Shown here one piece after another: positions 12,428 through 21,293 of a stretch of 64,000 bases of DNA. The translations under genes were made by a program, and so were the position numbers. Source of the DNA: Xenorhabdus vietnamensis (GTDB lineage Bacteria > Pseudomonadota > Gammaproteobacteria > Enterobacterales > Enterobacteriaceae); assembly GCF_002127535.1 (NCBI RefSeq), contig NZ_MUBJ01000008.1, forward strand, positions 62,001-126,000, read 5' to 3'. The number at the start of each line of letters is the position of its first letter. Position 1 is the stretch's first letter. Below the pieces are notes generated by a model. That model made no database searches, was not told the DNA's origin, and was given only the letters and a program-made list of their open reading frames with translations.

Positions 12428-13183
12428 ATGACTATCGAACTTACCGATGAAGAAACTTTGCGTTATAACCGACAAATTGTCTTGCGTGGTTTCGATTTCG
12501 ACGGGCAAGAAAAACTAAAATCTGCCAAAGTACTGATAGTTGGTGCGGGAGGCCTCGGTTGCTCGGCTTCCCAATATCTTGCTGCGGCTGGTATTGGAAC
12601 AATTACTCTGCTGGATTTTGATACAGTTTCCCTTTCCAATCTGCAACGGCAAATTCTCCACCGCGATGAGCGCATTGGTATGGCAAAAGTGCATTCTGCA
12701 TCACAGACTTTACGGGAAATCAATCCACACGTCACCATCAATCCCATAGAAGGACTATTGAGTGATCCGGAATTAGATGGGTTAATCAGACAACATGAAA
12801 TTGTGCTCGATTGTACAGATAATGTTGCCATCCGCGAACAACTCAATCGTTTGTGTCATGGACATAAAATACCATTGGTTTCTGGTGCAGCCATTCGTAT
12901 GGAAGGCCAGCTTTCTGTCTTTACTTACCAACCGGAAGAGCCTTGTTATCGCTGCCTGAGCCGATTATTTGGTGAAAACAGTCTGACTTGTGTTGAGGCG
13001 GGGGTAATGGCACCGCTAGTAGGCACTATCGGTTCCTTACAGGCGATGGAAGCTATTAAGCTACTGACTCAATATGGAAAAAGCTGCTATGGCAGAGTGA
13101 TATTGTTCGATGCCATGACAATGCAATTTCGTGAAATAAAATTGCCTAAAGATCCTCAATGTGAGATTTGCCGGGATCATTGA
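12428..13183 (+). CDS. moeB: Molybdopterin-synthase adenylyltransferase MoeB
   Basis: E1-like enzyme that adenylates the C-terminal Gly-Gly of MoaD, which is encoded here at 38.3 kb. 251 aa (E. coli 249). It has the nucleotide-binding GAGGLGCSASQYL, the NLQRQILH and DNVAIREQLN regions, and two Cys pairs (CYRC and CEIC) for structural zinc. Second gene of the moeA-moeB operon. Confidence 0.97.
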   Translation: MTIELTDEETLRYNRQIVLRGFDFDGQEKLKSAKVLIVGAGGLGCSASQYLAAAGIGTITLLDFDTVSLSNLQRQILHRDERIGMAKVHSASQTLREINPHVTINPIEGLLSDPELDGLIRQHEIVLDCTDNVAIREQLNRLCHGHKIPLVSGAAIRMEGQLSVFTYQPEEPCYRCLSRLFGENSLTCVEAGVMAPLVGTIGSLQAMEAIKLLTQYGKSCYGRVILFDAMTMQFREIKLPKDPQCEICRDH

Positions 13184-13192
13184 GCATATCCC

Positions 13193-13246
13193 CTATGAAT
13201 TTCAAGAAGCAGCCAACGAAGCTGCAACTTGAAAGACGGTGGGTAT
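13193..13246. repeat. Palindromic intergenic repeat, copy 2
   Basis: Element with left end TATCCCCTATGAA, imperfect inverted arms TTTCAAGAAGCAGC and GCTGCAACTTGAAA, and right end GGTGGGTATA. It lies 7 nt after the moeB stop. The core and ends match the repeats at 7574 and 29519. Confidence 0.8.
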
Positions 13247-13271
13247 AGCCCCGTAAAATCATCGGGGCTAT
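13246..13271. terminator. Hairpin between moeB and ybiT
   Basis: Perfect stem AGCCCCG/CGGGGCT with a 9-nt loop between convergent genes. The U-tract is poor, so termination is plausible rather than certain. Confidence 0.5.
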
Positions 13272-13272
13272 T

Positions 13273-13308
13273 AACATCACATTAGGTAATAACATCACAT
13301 CAGGTAAA
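13273..13308. repeat. Two tandem 18-bp units
   Basis: AACATCACATTAGGTAAT followed directly by AACATCACATCAGGTAAA, 16 of 18 positions identical, abutting the ybiT stop codon. A short local duplication without known role. Confidence 0.8.
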
Positions 13309-13309
13309 A

Positions 13310-14905
13310 TTATTCAGCAATCCCTTGACTGCTCAGATACTCATCATAAGTACCTTTAAAATCAACAAGTTTATCGGATTTAATTTCCAGAATGCGGCTG
13401 GCCAGTGAACTGACAAATGCGCGGTCATGGGAGACGAAAACCAACGTTCCTTGGTAAAGTTCCAGCGCAAGGTTCAAAGATTCAATGGATTCCATATCCA
13501 AGTGGTTGGTTGGTTCGTCCATAACCAGAATGTTAGGTTTGTGCATCATCAGCTTGCCGAACAACATACGGCCCTGTTCACCACCAGAAAGCACACCAAC
13601 TTTCTTCTTGATATCATCCTGACCAAACAGCAAACGGCCGAGAATACCCCGCACTGCCTGTTCATCATCGCCTTCGCGTTTCCATTGGCTCATCCATTCA
13701 AAAACCGTCATATCACAGTCAAAATCACTGGCGTGATCCTGCGCGTAATAACCAATAGTGCTGTTTTCAGACCATTTGATCGTACCGCTGTTTGGATTTT
13801 CTTCGCCAATCAGCGTTTTCAGGAAGGTCGTTTTACCGATACCGTTTTCACCGATTACCGCCATCTTTTCGCCGACTTCCATCAGCAGGTTCAGGTTCTT
13901 GAACAGTGGACCATTATCGTAGCCCTTGGTCAAACCTTCCAATTCCAGTGCATTACGGAACAGTTTCTTATCCTGCTCAAAACGGATATAAGGATTCTGA
14001 CGGCTGGAAGCCTTCACTTCTTCTAATTGGATCTTATCAATCTGACGGGCACGAGAAGTCGCCTGTTTAGATTTAGAAGCATTAGCACTGAAACGGCTAA
14101 CGAAAGACTGCAATTCAGCAATCTGTGCCTTTTTCTTCGCATTATCTGCTTGCAGACGCTCGCGCGCTTGCGTTGCAGCAATCATATACTCATCGTAATT
14201 GCCGGGGAACAAACGCAGTTCACCGTAATCCAAATCGGCCATATGAGTACATACCGTATTCAGGAAATGGCGATCATGGGAAATAATGATCATGGTACTG
14301 TTACGTTCGTTGAGCACTTGCTCCAACCAGCGAATAGTATCGATATCCAGGTTGTTGGTTGGCTCATCGAGTAGTAGAACATCAGGATTGGCAAACAGTG
14401 CTTGCGCCAGTAATACACGCAATTTCCAGCCCGGAGCGATTGTACTCATCAAGCCATAATGCTGCTCGACAGGAATGCCGACACCCAGCAACAATTCTCC
14501 GGCACGCGCTTCCGCACTGTAACCATCCATCTCACCATAAGCGACTTCCAGATCAGCCACGCGATAGCCATCTTCTTCGCTCATTTCTGCCATCGCATAA
14601 ATGCGGTCACGTTCCTGCTTGACTTCCCACAGCTCCGAGTGACCCATGATGACGGTATCCAACACGGTATATTCTTCGAAAGCAAACTGATCCTGACGCA
14701 ACTTACCCAAACGTTCATTAGGATCAAGGCTGACGTTACCGGAGGTTGGGATTAAATCTCCGCCCAAGATTTTCATAAAAGTAGATTTACCTGCCCCATT
14801 CGCACCAATCAAACCATAACGGTTGCCGTTGCCGAATTTGACAGAAATATTTTCAAACAGTGGCTTGCTGCCAAACTGCATAGTAATGTTGTTTGTACTT
14901 AACAC
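13310..14905 (-). CDS. ybiT: ABC-F family ATPase YbiT
   Basis: Soluble ABC-F protein of 531 aa (E. coli YbiT 530) with two nucleotide-binding domains and no membrane segments. Domain 1 has GANGAGKST and [11 protein letters not shown] with the degenerate signature [15 protein letters not shown] that is normal for YbiT. Domain 2 has [22 protein letters not shown] and [11 protein letters not shown]. The linker is charged. ABC-F proteins act on the ribosome E-site region; the specific role of YbiT is not settled. Confidence 0.95.
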   Translation of the reverse strand: MLSTNNITMQFGSKPLFENISVKFGNGNRYGLIGANGAGKSTFMKILGGDLIPTSGNVSLDPNERLGKLRQDQFAFEEYTVLDTVIMGHSELWEVKQERDRIYAMAEMSEEDGYRVADLEVAYGEMDGYSAEARAGELLLGVGIPVEQHYGLMSTIAPGWKLRVLLAQALFANPDVLLLDEPTNNLDIDTIRWLEQVLNERNSTMIIISHDRHFLNTVCTHMADLDYGELRLFPGNYDEYMIAATQARERLQADNAKKKAQIAELQSFVSRFSANASKSKQATSRARQIDKIQLEEVKASSRQNPYIRFEQDKKLFRNALELEGLTKGYDNGPLFKNLNLLMEVGEKMAVIGENGIGKTTFLKTLIGEENPNSGTIKWSENSTIGYYAQDHASDFDCDMTVFEWMSQWKREGDDEQAVRGILGRLLFGQDDIKKKVGVLSGGEQGRMLFGKLMMHKPNILVMDEPTNHLDMESIESLNLALELYQGTLVFVSHDRAFVSSLASRILEIKSDKLVDFKGTYDEYLSSQGIAE

Positions 14906-15081
14906 AACTGTTGCTCTTAAAGTGGATAAAAAGGGAGTTTATAAAATCGATAGCCGCGCATTATGCCACAACAGGAGAAAAGTATCGCCAGAATGCGTTA
15001 CCTAGCTGTAAAATCAGAGCGACACATCAAGTAAGATACTGAATTTTAAAACTCAGCAATTTGATATACCGGAAAAATACA

Positions 15082-16080
15082 ATGCAAAAAGTAAGATGGG
15101 GTATTATAGGTTGTGGTGCTGTCACCGAAGTAAAAAGTGGCCCTGCTTTTTATAAATTGGAGAGTGCAGAATTAGTTGCAGTAATGCGCCGCAACATAGA
15201 TTTAGCTAAAGATTTTGCTGAACGGCACAATGTCCGAAAATGGTATTCAGATGCCGAATCTCTGATTAATGATCCGGAAATTGATGCCGTTTACATTGCT
15301 ACCCCGCCCTCAACCCATAAAAAATATACTATTTTGGCAGCACAAGCCGGAAAAAGTGTTTATGTCGAAAAACCAATGGCATTAACATTCGAAGAATGCA
15401 ACGAAATGATTGCCATCTGCCGATTTCAAAAAGTCTCGCTATTCGTCGCTTATTATCGCAGGGCATTGCCTAGGTTCATAAAAATAAAAGAGTTAATTGA
15501 CTCTGGAGCAATTGGTACACCACGCATTGTAAATTGCATGCTTTTCAGAGAAATGGCTTCTATCTATCAGGATCCTGATAATTTACCGTGGTTTGTAAAA
15601 CCAGAAATATCTGGTGGTGGCTTATTTGTTGATTTAGCTTGCCATACACTTGATATATTGGATTTCCTGCTTGGTAAAATTATCTCAGTTAAAGGCCATG
15701 CTAGCTCACAAGCAAAAGCCTATCCTGCCGAAGATTGTGTTTCTATGTCATTTATGTTCGAGAATCATATCCAAGGGGTTGGAATTTGGAATTTTGTCGC
15801 CAGTTCTCGTGAAGATAAAGTCGAAATTATAGGAACAAAAGGAAAAATAATCTTTGCAACATTTGGTGATTCTCCTATTTCATACTATGACGAGAATAAC
15901 CAACTACATCAATATCATTTCGAAAACCCAAAACATATTCAAATGCCGTTAATTCAGACAGTTATTAATGAAATACAAGGTAATGACAGTTGCCCATCCA
16001 ATGGAGAATCAGCCGCTCGCACTAGCAGGGTTATTGATGAGGTACTAAAAGAATATCGTTCGGCTTCAAGCTCTCTTTAA
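15082..16080 (+). CDS. Gfo/Idh/MocA-family oxidoreductase
   Basis: NAD(P)-dependent dehydrogenase of 332 aa. The N-terminal Rossmann fold begins with WGIIGCGAVTE; the family motif AAQAGKSVYVEKPMALTFEECNEM is written here as its core VEKPMA with the conserved Lys. The C-terminal alpha/beta domain carries GGGLFVDLACHTLDILDFLLG with the catalytic-type His. The substrate is probably a sugar or cyclitol but cannot be deduced. ATG 15082 is chosen over the upstream TTG because GGAA precedes it and homology begins there. It stands alone between ybiT and a BCS1-like gene, in a break of E. coli-like gene order. Confidence 0.85.
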   Translation: MQKVRWGIIGCGAVTEVKSGPAFYKLESAELVAVMRRNIDLAKDFAERHNVRKWYSDAESLINDPEIDAVYIATPPSTHKKYTILAAQAGKSVYVEKPMALTFEECNEMIAICRFQKVSLFVAYYRRALPRFIKIKELIDSGAIGTPRIVNCMLFREMASIYQDPDNLPWFVKPEISGGGLFVDLACHTLDILDFLLGKIISVKGHASSQAKAYPAEDCVSMSFMFENHIQGVGIWNFVASSREDKVEIIGTKGKIIFATFGDSPISYYDENNQLHQYHFENPKHIQMPLIQTVINEIQGNDSCPSNGESAARTSRVIDEVLKEYRSASSSL

Positions 16081-16806
16081 TAAAATCATTCTTTTAATCA
16101 ATTAAGTGTTGTTAATTTTAGAACCAGTAAAATAAACTCACCTACAGATATTTTGAAGATAATTGACTGTATGATGCATTCACCTCAAATAAAAACAATA
16201 AATTGTTTAATCCCAGATGGTGACATTTTAATTTATGGAGATGAAATATTAAAACTTTAAATATAATACAATTAGTTAGATTAACATGAATTTGATTTAC
16301 ACATAAAGGAAAAGGGAGAGGATAACGACTATACCATGAGATTAATTAAATAATATCATGGTATTCTCATTGTAAAAAATGAAGGAAACGTTAATTTATT
16401 TCCTAAACTTAAAGTAAACCCTTCTAACCTTATCTCAGAATTTTGTTTGCAGTTTGAATCTTGCTATGCTAAATAATTAGCGGTGGGTTACAGTAGAATC
16501 CCTAGGTGCATGTTTGGTGGAAAAATGAGTAATCATTTCGAATGATGCAATACAAGATCAATTAATTAAATATCATGTATTCGCATTTTGCTATATTAGC
16601 GGAAGATTATTCTAATCAATTTGCAGATGATATTAAGTTAGGGCATCTGTCGGACAAAGATCGTTATCATTTAACAAGGTATCAAAATATGATGATTTCT
16701 AAATATGATTTACTTTCTTATGGATGCATATCCACCTAGAAAATAGGATATTTTTTACATTTATTTCCATTCTTATGGAAAAATATTAAGTTAAGAAGGA
16801 ACAAAT
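16081..16806. other. AT-rich intergenic region with gene remnant
   Basis: About 725 nt of low-GC sequence. It holds a 9-bp inverted repeat (ATACCATGA at 16331-16339 with TCATGGTAT at 16356-16364) and a 54-codon open frame at 16575-16739, described separately. No RNA gene or known operator recognised. Confidence 0.6.
16575..16739 (+). CDS. Small ORF of 54 codons, possible remnant
   Basis: ATG-initiated frame beginning MYSHFAILAEDYSNQF and ending in TAG 67 nt upstream of the BCS1-like gene. No signal peptide, membrane segment or known motif. There is no ribosome-binding site before the ATG. Codon use is AT-rich like the following gene. It may be a leftover of a larger gene or simply chance coding; I do not recognise it. 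Confidence 0.25.
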   Translation: MYSHFAILAEDYSNQFADDIKLGHLSDKDRYHLTRYQNMMISKYDLLSYGCIST

Positions 16807-18135
16807 ATGTTTGAATGGTTTTCTACACTATTCACCCATTTTTCATCTGCGTTTACAAATCAAGAATCAGTACGAACGGCAACAATTACCTTAGCTACCG
16901 GCGCTGTCATCGGCGGAGTGAGCATATTATTGGTTAGAATTCCCAGTTGGTTTATGAACACTATTTGGAATCAATTATATACTGAACTCTCATTTAATAG
17001 TTCGTCTGCTAGTGATGATGATTATAACCAAAAGCAATATATGGCTTTCCTCGTGTGGTTATCCAAAAATAAATGGTTTGGATATTTATCCCGTACCATT
17101 ACCATTGATTCTGCTGATGATGGTGACGACGACAACAAGTATACTAAAGGACACGGTCCTGGATTGGGCACACACGTTTTCTTTTGGAAAAGACGACTAT
17201 TCTGGGTTTATATCAGCGAAAAGGAATCTCAGGGTACATCAATAAGTAAATATCATATTTCAATCAAGTCTCTTGGTCGAAGCCATAAACCTCTGCTTAA
17301 TCTCTTAAATGAGTTTTCCATTAAATCAAAAAATGATAATAGCCTGTCTATTTATAAGGCATCAGAAGATTATTGGCGATGGATGACGTATGGAATAAAA
17401 AGGGATATAAATACGATTTTCATTAATGATGGTATTGTTGATAATATTCTTTCGATTCTCGATAGATTCATAAAAGAAAAAGACTGGTATCGCCAAAATG
17501 GGTTGAACTATAAAATCGCAATTTTGCTTTATGGCCCACCAGGAACCGGGAAAAGTACATTAATCCGCTCAATAACAAGCTATCTTAATCGTACATTATA
17601 CATTTATGAACATTCTTCTTACAAAAGAGACAATCTATCTATGCTATTACAATCCGCCACAGGGGGTGTAGTATGCATGGAAGATATCGACTCTGTTCGT
17701 GCAGTGAGATCGAGGGAAGACGATGAAGATAATCTTCCTGTTGACGATGAAAGAGAGCAACCTAATACTACAAAAGTACCCAGCCAAATTATGAAATTTA
17801 ATGTTGATAATGGTGAATCATCCTCTATTCTAAATGCTATCGACGGCGTTGTTGGTTTGGACGATGTGATTATTTTTGCTACAACTAATTATCCGCATAA
17901 ATTGGATAACGCTTTTTTACGAGATGGCCGAATTGACTATCGTATTGAGATTCCTACAATGAACAGGAAAACAATCGATAGATTTACACAACATTATTAC
18001 AATCGAACTATTCCTAGTGATATCAATATTAAAGATATACCCGGTGCGACTATTCAAAAGTATTTTTTGGAAAACCGTGATGATTATGATAGATTTCAGG
18101 ATGCGATTGTTAAACATAGATACAAAAAACTTTAA
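16807..18135 (+). CDS. BCS1-like AAA ATPase with N-terminal membrane segment
   Basis: 442 aa. One hydrophobic segment at about residues 24-43 is followed by a BCS1-type N-terminal region and a single AAA module. Walker A is GPPGTGKST (residues 243-251), Walker B is VVCMEDIDS, and the sensor-1/arginine-finger stretch ATTNYPHKLDNAFLRDGRID is typical of BCS1 rather than FtsH or proteasomal ATPases. An Asp/Glu-rich insertion follows Walker B. Mitochondrial Bcs1 moves folded Rieske protein across the inner membrane; the role of bacterial relatives is unknown. AAGAAGGA precedes the ATG. It sits as an AT-rich singleton in a break of E. coli-like gene order, suggesting acquisition. Confidence 0.85.
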   Translation: MFEWFSTLFTHFSSAFTNQESVRTATITLATGAVIGGVSILLVRIPSWFMNTIWNQLYTELSFNSSSASDDDYNQKQYMAFLVWLSKNKWFGYLSRTITIDSADDGDDDNKYTKGHGPGLGTHVFFWKRRLFWVYISEKESQGTSISKYHISIKSLGRSHKPLLNLLNEFSIKSKNDNSLSIYKASEDYWRWMTYGIKRDINTIFINDGIVDNILSILDRFIKEKDWYRQNGLNYKIAILLYGPPGTGKSTLIRSITSYLNRTLYIYEHSSYKRDNLSMLLQSATGGVVCMEDIDSVRAVRSREDDEDNLPVDDEREQPNTTKVPSQIMKFNVDNGESSSILNAIDGVVGLDDVIIFATTNYPHKLDNAFLRDGRIDYRIEIPTMNRKTIDRFTQHYYNRTIPSDINIKDIPGATIQKYFLENRDDYDRFQDAIVKHRYKKL

Positions 18136-18246
18136 ATATATATTATTTAAATGTTTCGCATGTTGGCTGGTCATCTTTTTCATTCTTACCAATTACTGGT
18201 GAAATATAAGATATTGGTTATATGCAATTCCAAATCAGTTATTACG

Positions 18247-18290
18247 ATATTAACCATCAAGAGGCTACTTTGATGGTTAATATATTATTT
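18247..18290. terminator. Bidirectional hairpin between convergent genes
   Basis: 14-bp inverted arms ATATTAACCATCAA and TTGATGGTTAATAT (18247-18260, 18270-18283) between the BCS1-like gene and the convergent acetyltransferase gene, followed by ATTATTTT on the plus strand. Confidence 0.6.
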
Positions 18291-18294
18291 TAGG

Positions 18295-18759
18295 TCACAA
18301 AGCAATCGCCATGGTTCTACTTACTTCTTGATACCCTTCCCTTGTATAAAAGCGTATTGCTTCAACATTCTCAGATAATGCACTCAGTTCAAGATGTGAA
18401 TAATGGTTTTCCTGCGCCCATCTTTTCATTCCAGTCAGTAACTTCTGACCGATACCGAGATTTCTGGCATTTGGATTGACAACTAAATCGATAACATAGC
18501 CATAAGTTCTGGGGACAATACAGTTAAAAGGAGGTGTCTTTTGCTCCTGCGCAATAGAAAAACCTCTAATAACACTATTCTCATCCTCCGCAACGAGCAA
18601 ATGAAACTTAGCATTATTGACACTGGAAACAATGAAATCTCTGTCTTGTTCAGCGGATTGCAATCTATCTGGCTGCAACACAGCCATTTCACTGAACAAT
18701 ATATTATAGAGAGATAAGATATCCTCAATATCCTGCATAGAAGCTGTTCTTATTACCAT
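18295..18759 (-). CDS. GNAT-family N-acetyltransferase
   Basis: 154 aa single-domain GNAT protein. The acetyl-CoA-binding motif A is visible as VIDLVVNPNARNLGIGQKLL (Arg-x-x-Gly-Ile-Gly), and motif B as ALSENVEAIRFYTREGYQE. The substrate is unknown. ATG 18759 is preferred over the GTG at 18786 because GGGAG lies 7 nt upstream. It begins 24 nt after the LOG-family gene stop on the same strand, so the two are likely one operon. Confidence 0.85.
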   Translation of the reverse strand: MVIRTASMQDIEDILSLYNILFSEMAVLQPDRLQSAEQDRDFIVSSVNNAKFHLLVAEDENSVIRGFSIAQEQKTPPFNCIVPRTYGYVIDLVVNPNARNLGIGQKLLTGMKRWAQENHYSHLELSALSENVEAIRFYTREGYQEVSRTMAIAL

Positions 18760-18782
18760 AATATGCTCCCGAATCTTTCCAA

Positions 18783-19397
18783 TCACCTAGTGTAAGTTTT
18801 TACCGAAGGAACGGTGTAATCATTAAAACGATCAAGTAATAAAGCAGGATCTTGTTCAACAATTGCCATATGACGATATTTTTCTTGCAGGAATTGCTCA
18901 TCAGCCATTTTATTAAACATGGAAATCAAGGGGTCATAAAATTGATTAATATTGAGAATGCCACAAGGCTTATTATTTAAACCAATCATACTCCAAGTCA
19001 AAATCTCACTGAATTCTTCCAATGTACCAAAACCCCCCGGTAAAGCCACAAACCCCTCCGCCAGTTCGATCATTTTGCTTTTGCGCTGATGCATGGTTTC
19101 TACAACATGGAGTTCAGATAGGCTCTTATGAGAAATTTCCCGCTCTTCCAGCAACGTTGGGATCACTCCAATAACTTTTCCACCTTCTTTCAGAACAGTA
19201 TCCGCTACAGTCCCCATAATTCCTACACTAGCACCACCATAAACTAAAGTTATACCGCGTTTCACTAATTCTTTCGAAAAATATATTGCACTTTCTTTAT
19301 AAATTTCAGATACGCCCATACTTGAGCCACAATAAACTGCAATACTCTTTACAGAGCCATCTCTTTCTAAAGAATTTTTTACCGTAATCTCTTTCAT
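18783..19397 (-). CDS. LOG-family protein (TIGR00730)
   Basis: 204 aa Rossmann-like protein with the family signature PGGFGTLEEFSE and the N-terminal VYCGSSMGVS and VYGGASVGIMG. LOG proteins hydrolyse nucleoside 5'-monophosphates, classically cytokinin ribotides, to the free base and ribose 5-phosphate. Whether this one acts on cytokinin ribotides or on other nucleotides is not visible. GGAG lies 7 nt before the ATG. It is first gene of a probable pair with the GNAT gene. Confidence 0.9.
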   Translation of the reverse strand: MKEITVKNSLERDGSVKSIAVYCGSSMGVSEIYKESAIYFSKELVKRGITLVYGGASVGIMGTVADTVLKEGGKVIGVIPTLLEEREISHKSLSELHVVETMHQRKSKMIELAEGFVALPGGFGTLEEFSEILTWSMIGLNNKPCGILNINQFYDPLISMFNKMADEQFLQEKYRHMAIVEQDPALLLDRFNDYTVPSVKTYTR

Positions 19398-19539
19398 TAC
19401 TAAACTCCATTATTGTTGTTTTAATTTCTGGTTATACGATAGCCTAACAAATATACAATTGATAATACAGTTGAGTTATACCTGTTTCACTGCGAAGATG
19501 GCGGCTCTTAAATAACATGTTGTAACTGAGGTTTTCTAA

Positions 19540-20430
19540 ATGTCTCTTCCCAAACATCGGGCAGCTTCTTTCCCATTGCTTCCTGTGATTTTATTGTTAT
19601 TATCAATGACATCAATTCAAGCTGGAGCCTCACTGGCTAAAACGGTATTTCCTGTCATTGGTGCGCCTGGTGTCACAGCTCTGAGACTTGCATTAGGAAC
19701 GATTATTCTATTTCTGATTTTTAAACCGTGGCGCCTGAAATTTCAGCGATCTTCACTAATTCCCCTTTTTGCCTACGGCATTTCACTAGGGGCAATGAAT
19801 TACTTATTTTATATGTCATTATCCCGAATTCCTCTTGGCATTGCCGTTGCACTTGAGTTTACCGGGCCTTTGGCGGTCGCAATGTTTTCTTCCCGTCGCC
19901 CTTTGGATTTTCTCTGGATTGCCTTGGTCATTGCTGGATTAAGCTTCCTGTTGCCGATTGGAGATAATATCAATACTCTCGATCCCATTGGTATTATATA
20001 TGCTCTGGGAGCCGGTGTTTTTTGGGCGCTTTACATTATCTTTGGGCAACGTGCCGGAGCAGGCTATGGCGCCGCAACTGTCTCTATTGGTTCACTAATA
20101 GCGGCTTTTATCTTCTTCCCAATCGGGTTAATACAGACTGGCTCTGAAGTACTTTTTAATGCTTCATTACTGCCTGTTGCCTTGGGAATCGCCATTTTAT
20201 CCACCGCATTTCCCTATACTCTGGAAATGATTGCTCTGACTCGCCTGCCAGCCAAAACATTCGGGACATTTATGAGCCTTGAACCTGCATTGGGAGCATT
20301 ATCAGGTATTATCTTTCTTAATGAACATTTGACAGTAATTCAATGGATTGCTCTTTTCTGCATTATTTGTGCTTCTATGGGTTCCACCTTAACTATTAAG
20401 CAAAAAACTAAAATAGAAAAAATAGAGTAA
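19540..20430 (+). CDS. rhtA: Threonine/homoserine exporter RhtA
   Basis: DMT-superfamily exporter of 296 aa (E. coli RhtA 295) with ten hydrophobic segments and two EamA repeats. Strongly conserved segments include QAGASLAKTVFPVIGAPGVT, IPLGIAVALEFTGPLAVA, ILSTAFPYTLEMIALTRLP and MSLEPALGALSG. It exports threonine and homoserine in E. coli. GAGG lies 8 nt before the ATG. Its closeness to dps is shared with E. coli. Confidence 0.95.
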   Translation: MSLPKHRAASFPLLPVILLLLSMTSIQAGASLAKTVFPVIGAPGVTALRLALGTIILFLIFKPWRLKFQRSSLIPLFAYGISLGAMNYLFYMSLSRIPLGIAVALEFTGPLAVAMFSSRRPLDFLWIALVIAGLSFLLPIGDNINTLDPIGIIYALGAGVFWALYIIFGQRAGAGYGAATVSIGSLIAAFIFFPIGLIQTGSEVLFNASLLPVALGIAILSTAFPYTLEMIALTRLPAKTFGTFMSLEPALGALSGIIFLNEHLTVIQWIALFCIICASMGSTLTIKQKTKIEKIE

Positions 20431-20464
20431 TTACTTTTAAGATATTGATGCTATTAGCTCAAAT

Positions 20465-20494
20465 CGGAGAAAGTTCTTTATTCTCCGGTTTTTT
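20465..20494 (+). terminator. Intrinsic terminator after rhtA
   Basis: Stem CGGAGAA/TTCTCCG with a 9-nt loop followed by GTTTTTT, 35 nt after the rhtA stop. Confidence 0.85.
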
Positions 20495-20580
20495 ATATTC
20501 ATAAATTACCGAGCAACATAATAGCTATCAATTCAATAGAGATGGGAAATATGACTTCCGGCAAATGATCAGCTAAATTT

Positions 20581-20614
20581 ATTCTGTTTAATGAGATAAT
20601 TCATTAAACAGAAT
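20581..20614. promoter_or_regulatory. Perfect 14-bp inverted repeat in the dps leader
   Basis: ATTCTGTTTAATGA (20581-20594) and its exact reverse complement (20601-20614) are separated by GATAAT and end 15 nt before the dps ATG. There is no U-tract. It may be an operator or a leader hairpin that would occlude translation; no known regulator consensus was recognised. Confidence 0.55.
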
Positions 20615-20629
20615 TAATGAGACATTATC

Positions 20630-20974
20630 ATGAATACAGAAAAATTAATCAAAAAACAACCTTCTGGCCTGATTTATACCCGAAACAATATCGATGAAGG
20701 TGTTAAACAGAGAACGATTTTTGCCTTGAATCATATAGTGATCCAATTTATCGGTCTATCCATGCTAACTAAGCAGGCTCACTGGAACATGCATGGCCAG
20801 AATTTTATTGCTATTCATGAAATGCTGGATGATTTTCGCAACACCGTTACGGAACATCTTGATACATTTGCAGAACGAGCAGTTCAATTAGGCAGAACAA
20901 TGCTATTAAGGTCACACCTGTGGCCTTTTTTACATCAATTATCATTATTGGTGAAAAAAAACATTAAAAAATAG
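20630..20974 (+). pseudogene. dps: dps, C-terminal half deleted
   Basis: The first about 90 residues match the ferritin-like DNA-protection protein Dps (167 aa in E. coli). The ferroxidase helices are preserved: [20 protein letters not shown] followed by [13 protein letters not shown]. After this the frame reads 24 unrelated residues and stops. Helices C and D, required for the dodecamer, are absent, and no later frame restores them. A terminator hairpin at 20908-20931 lies inside the residual frame, so an internal deletion has fused mid-gene sequence to a transcription terminator. Probably non-functional. Confidence 0.85.
20908..20931 (+). terminator. Intrinsic terminator inside the dps remnant
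   Basis: Stem AAGGTCAC/GTGGCCTT with a tetraloop and TTTTTT tail, located within the open frame downstream of the last Dps-like residues. It probably was the original dps terminator brought in by a deletion. Confidence 0.8.
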
Positions 20975-21071
20975 AAGTTATAATCTTAAAAACCACACTA
21001 ACCTTTAAAAAAATCATTTTTCTCTCTATAATCCCTGTTTGATTTAAAAATAAACATGAGGACTCTGTAAG

Positions 21072-21293
21072 ATGGATACCGAAGTCAAAGATTCTAACGG
21101 CGCATTGCTGAATGATGGTGACTCAGTTCAGGTTATCAAGGATCTGAAAGTCAAAGGCACTTCCAAGACGCTAAAGCGCGGCACTCTGATCAAAAATATT
21201 CGCTTGACTCACCGCGAAGATGAAATTGAATGTAATGCTGATAAAATCAAAGGGTTAGTTCTGAAAACCTGTTTCCTGAAAAAAATAGGATAA
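21072..21293 (+). CDS. PhnA/YjdM C-terminal domain protein
   Basis: 73 aa consisting only of the C-terminal beta domain of YjdM/PhnA: VKDSNGALLNDGDSVQVIKD, then LKVKGTSKTLKRGT and IKNIRL. E. coli YjdM is 111 aa and begins with a zinc ribbon that is absent here. Upstream are a -10-like TATAAT (about 21029) and AGGACTCTGTAAG before the ATG, so it looks like a genuine stand-alone gene and not a truncation. The function is unknown despite the historic phosphonate label. Confidence 0.8.
   Translation: MDTEVKDSNGALLNDGDSVQVIKDLKVKGTSKTLKRGTLIKNIRLTHREDEIECNADKIKGLVLKTCFLKKIG

Noticed and set aside
13310-14905. Degenerate ABC signature in the first half of YbiT as a defect
   Set aside because: The [15 protein letters not shown] form is normal for YbiT orthologues.
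18295-19397. LOG-GNAT pair as a toxin-antitoxin system
   Set aside because: The GNAT protein lacks a small DUF1778-type partner, and LOG proteins are metabolic enzymes; an ordinary two-gene operon is simpler.
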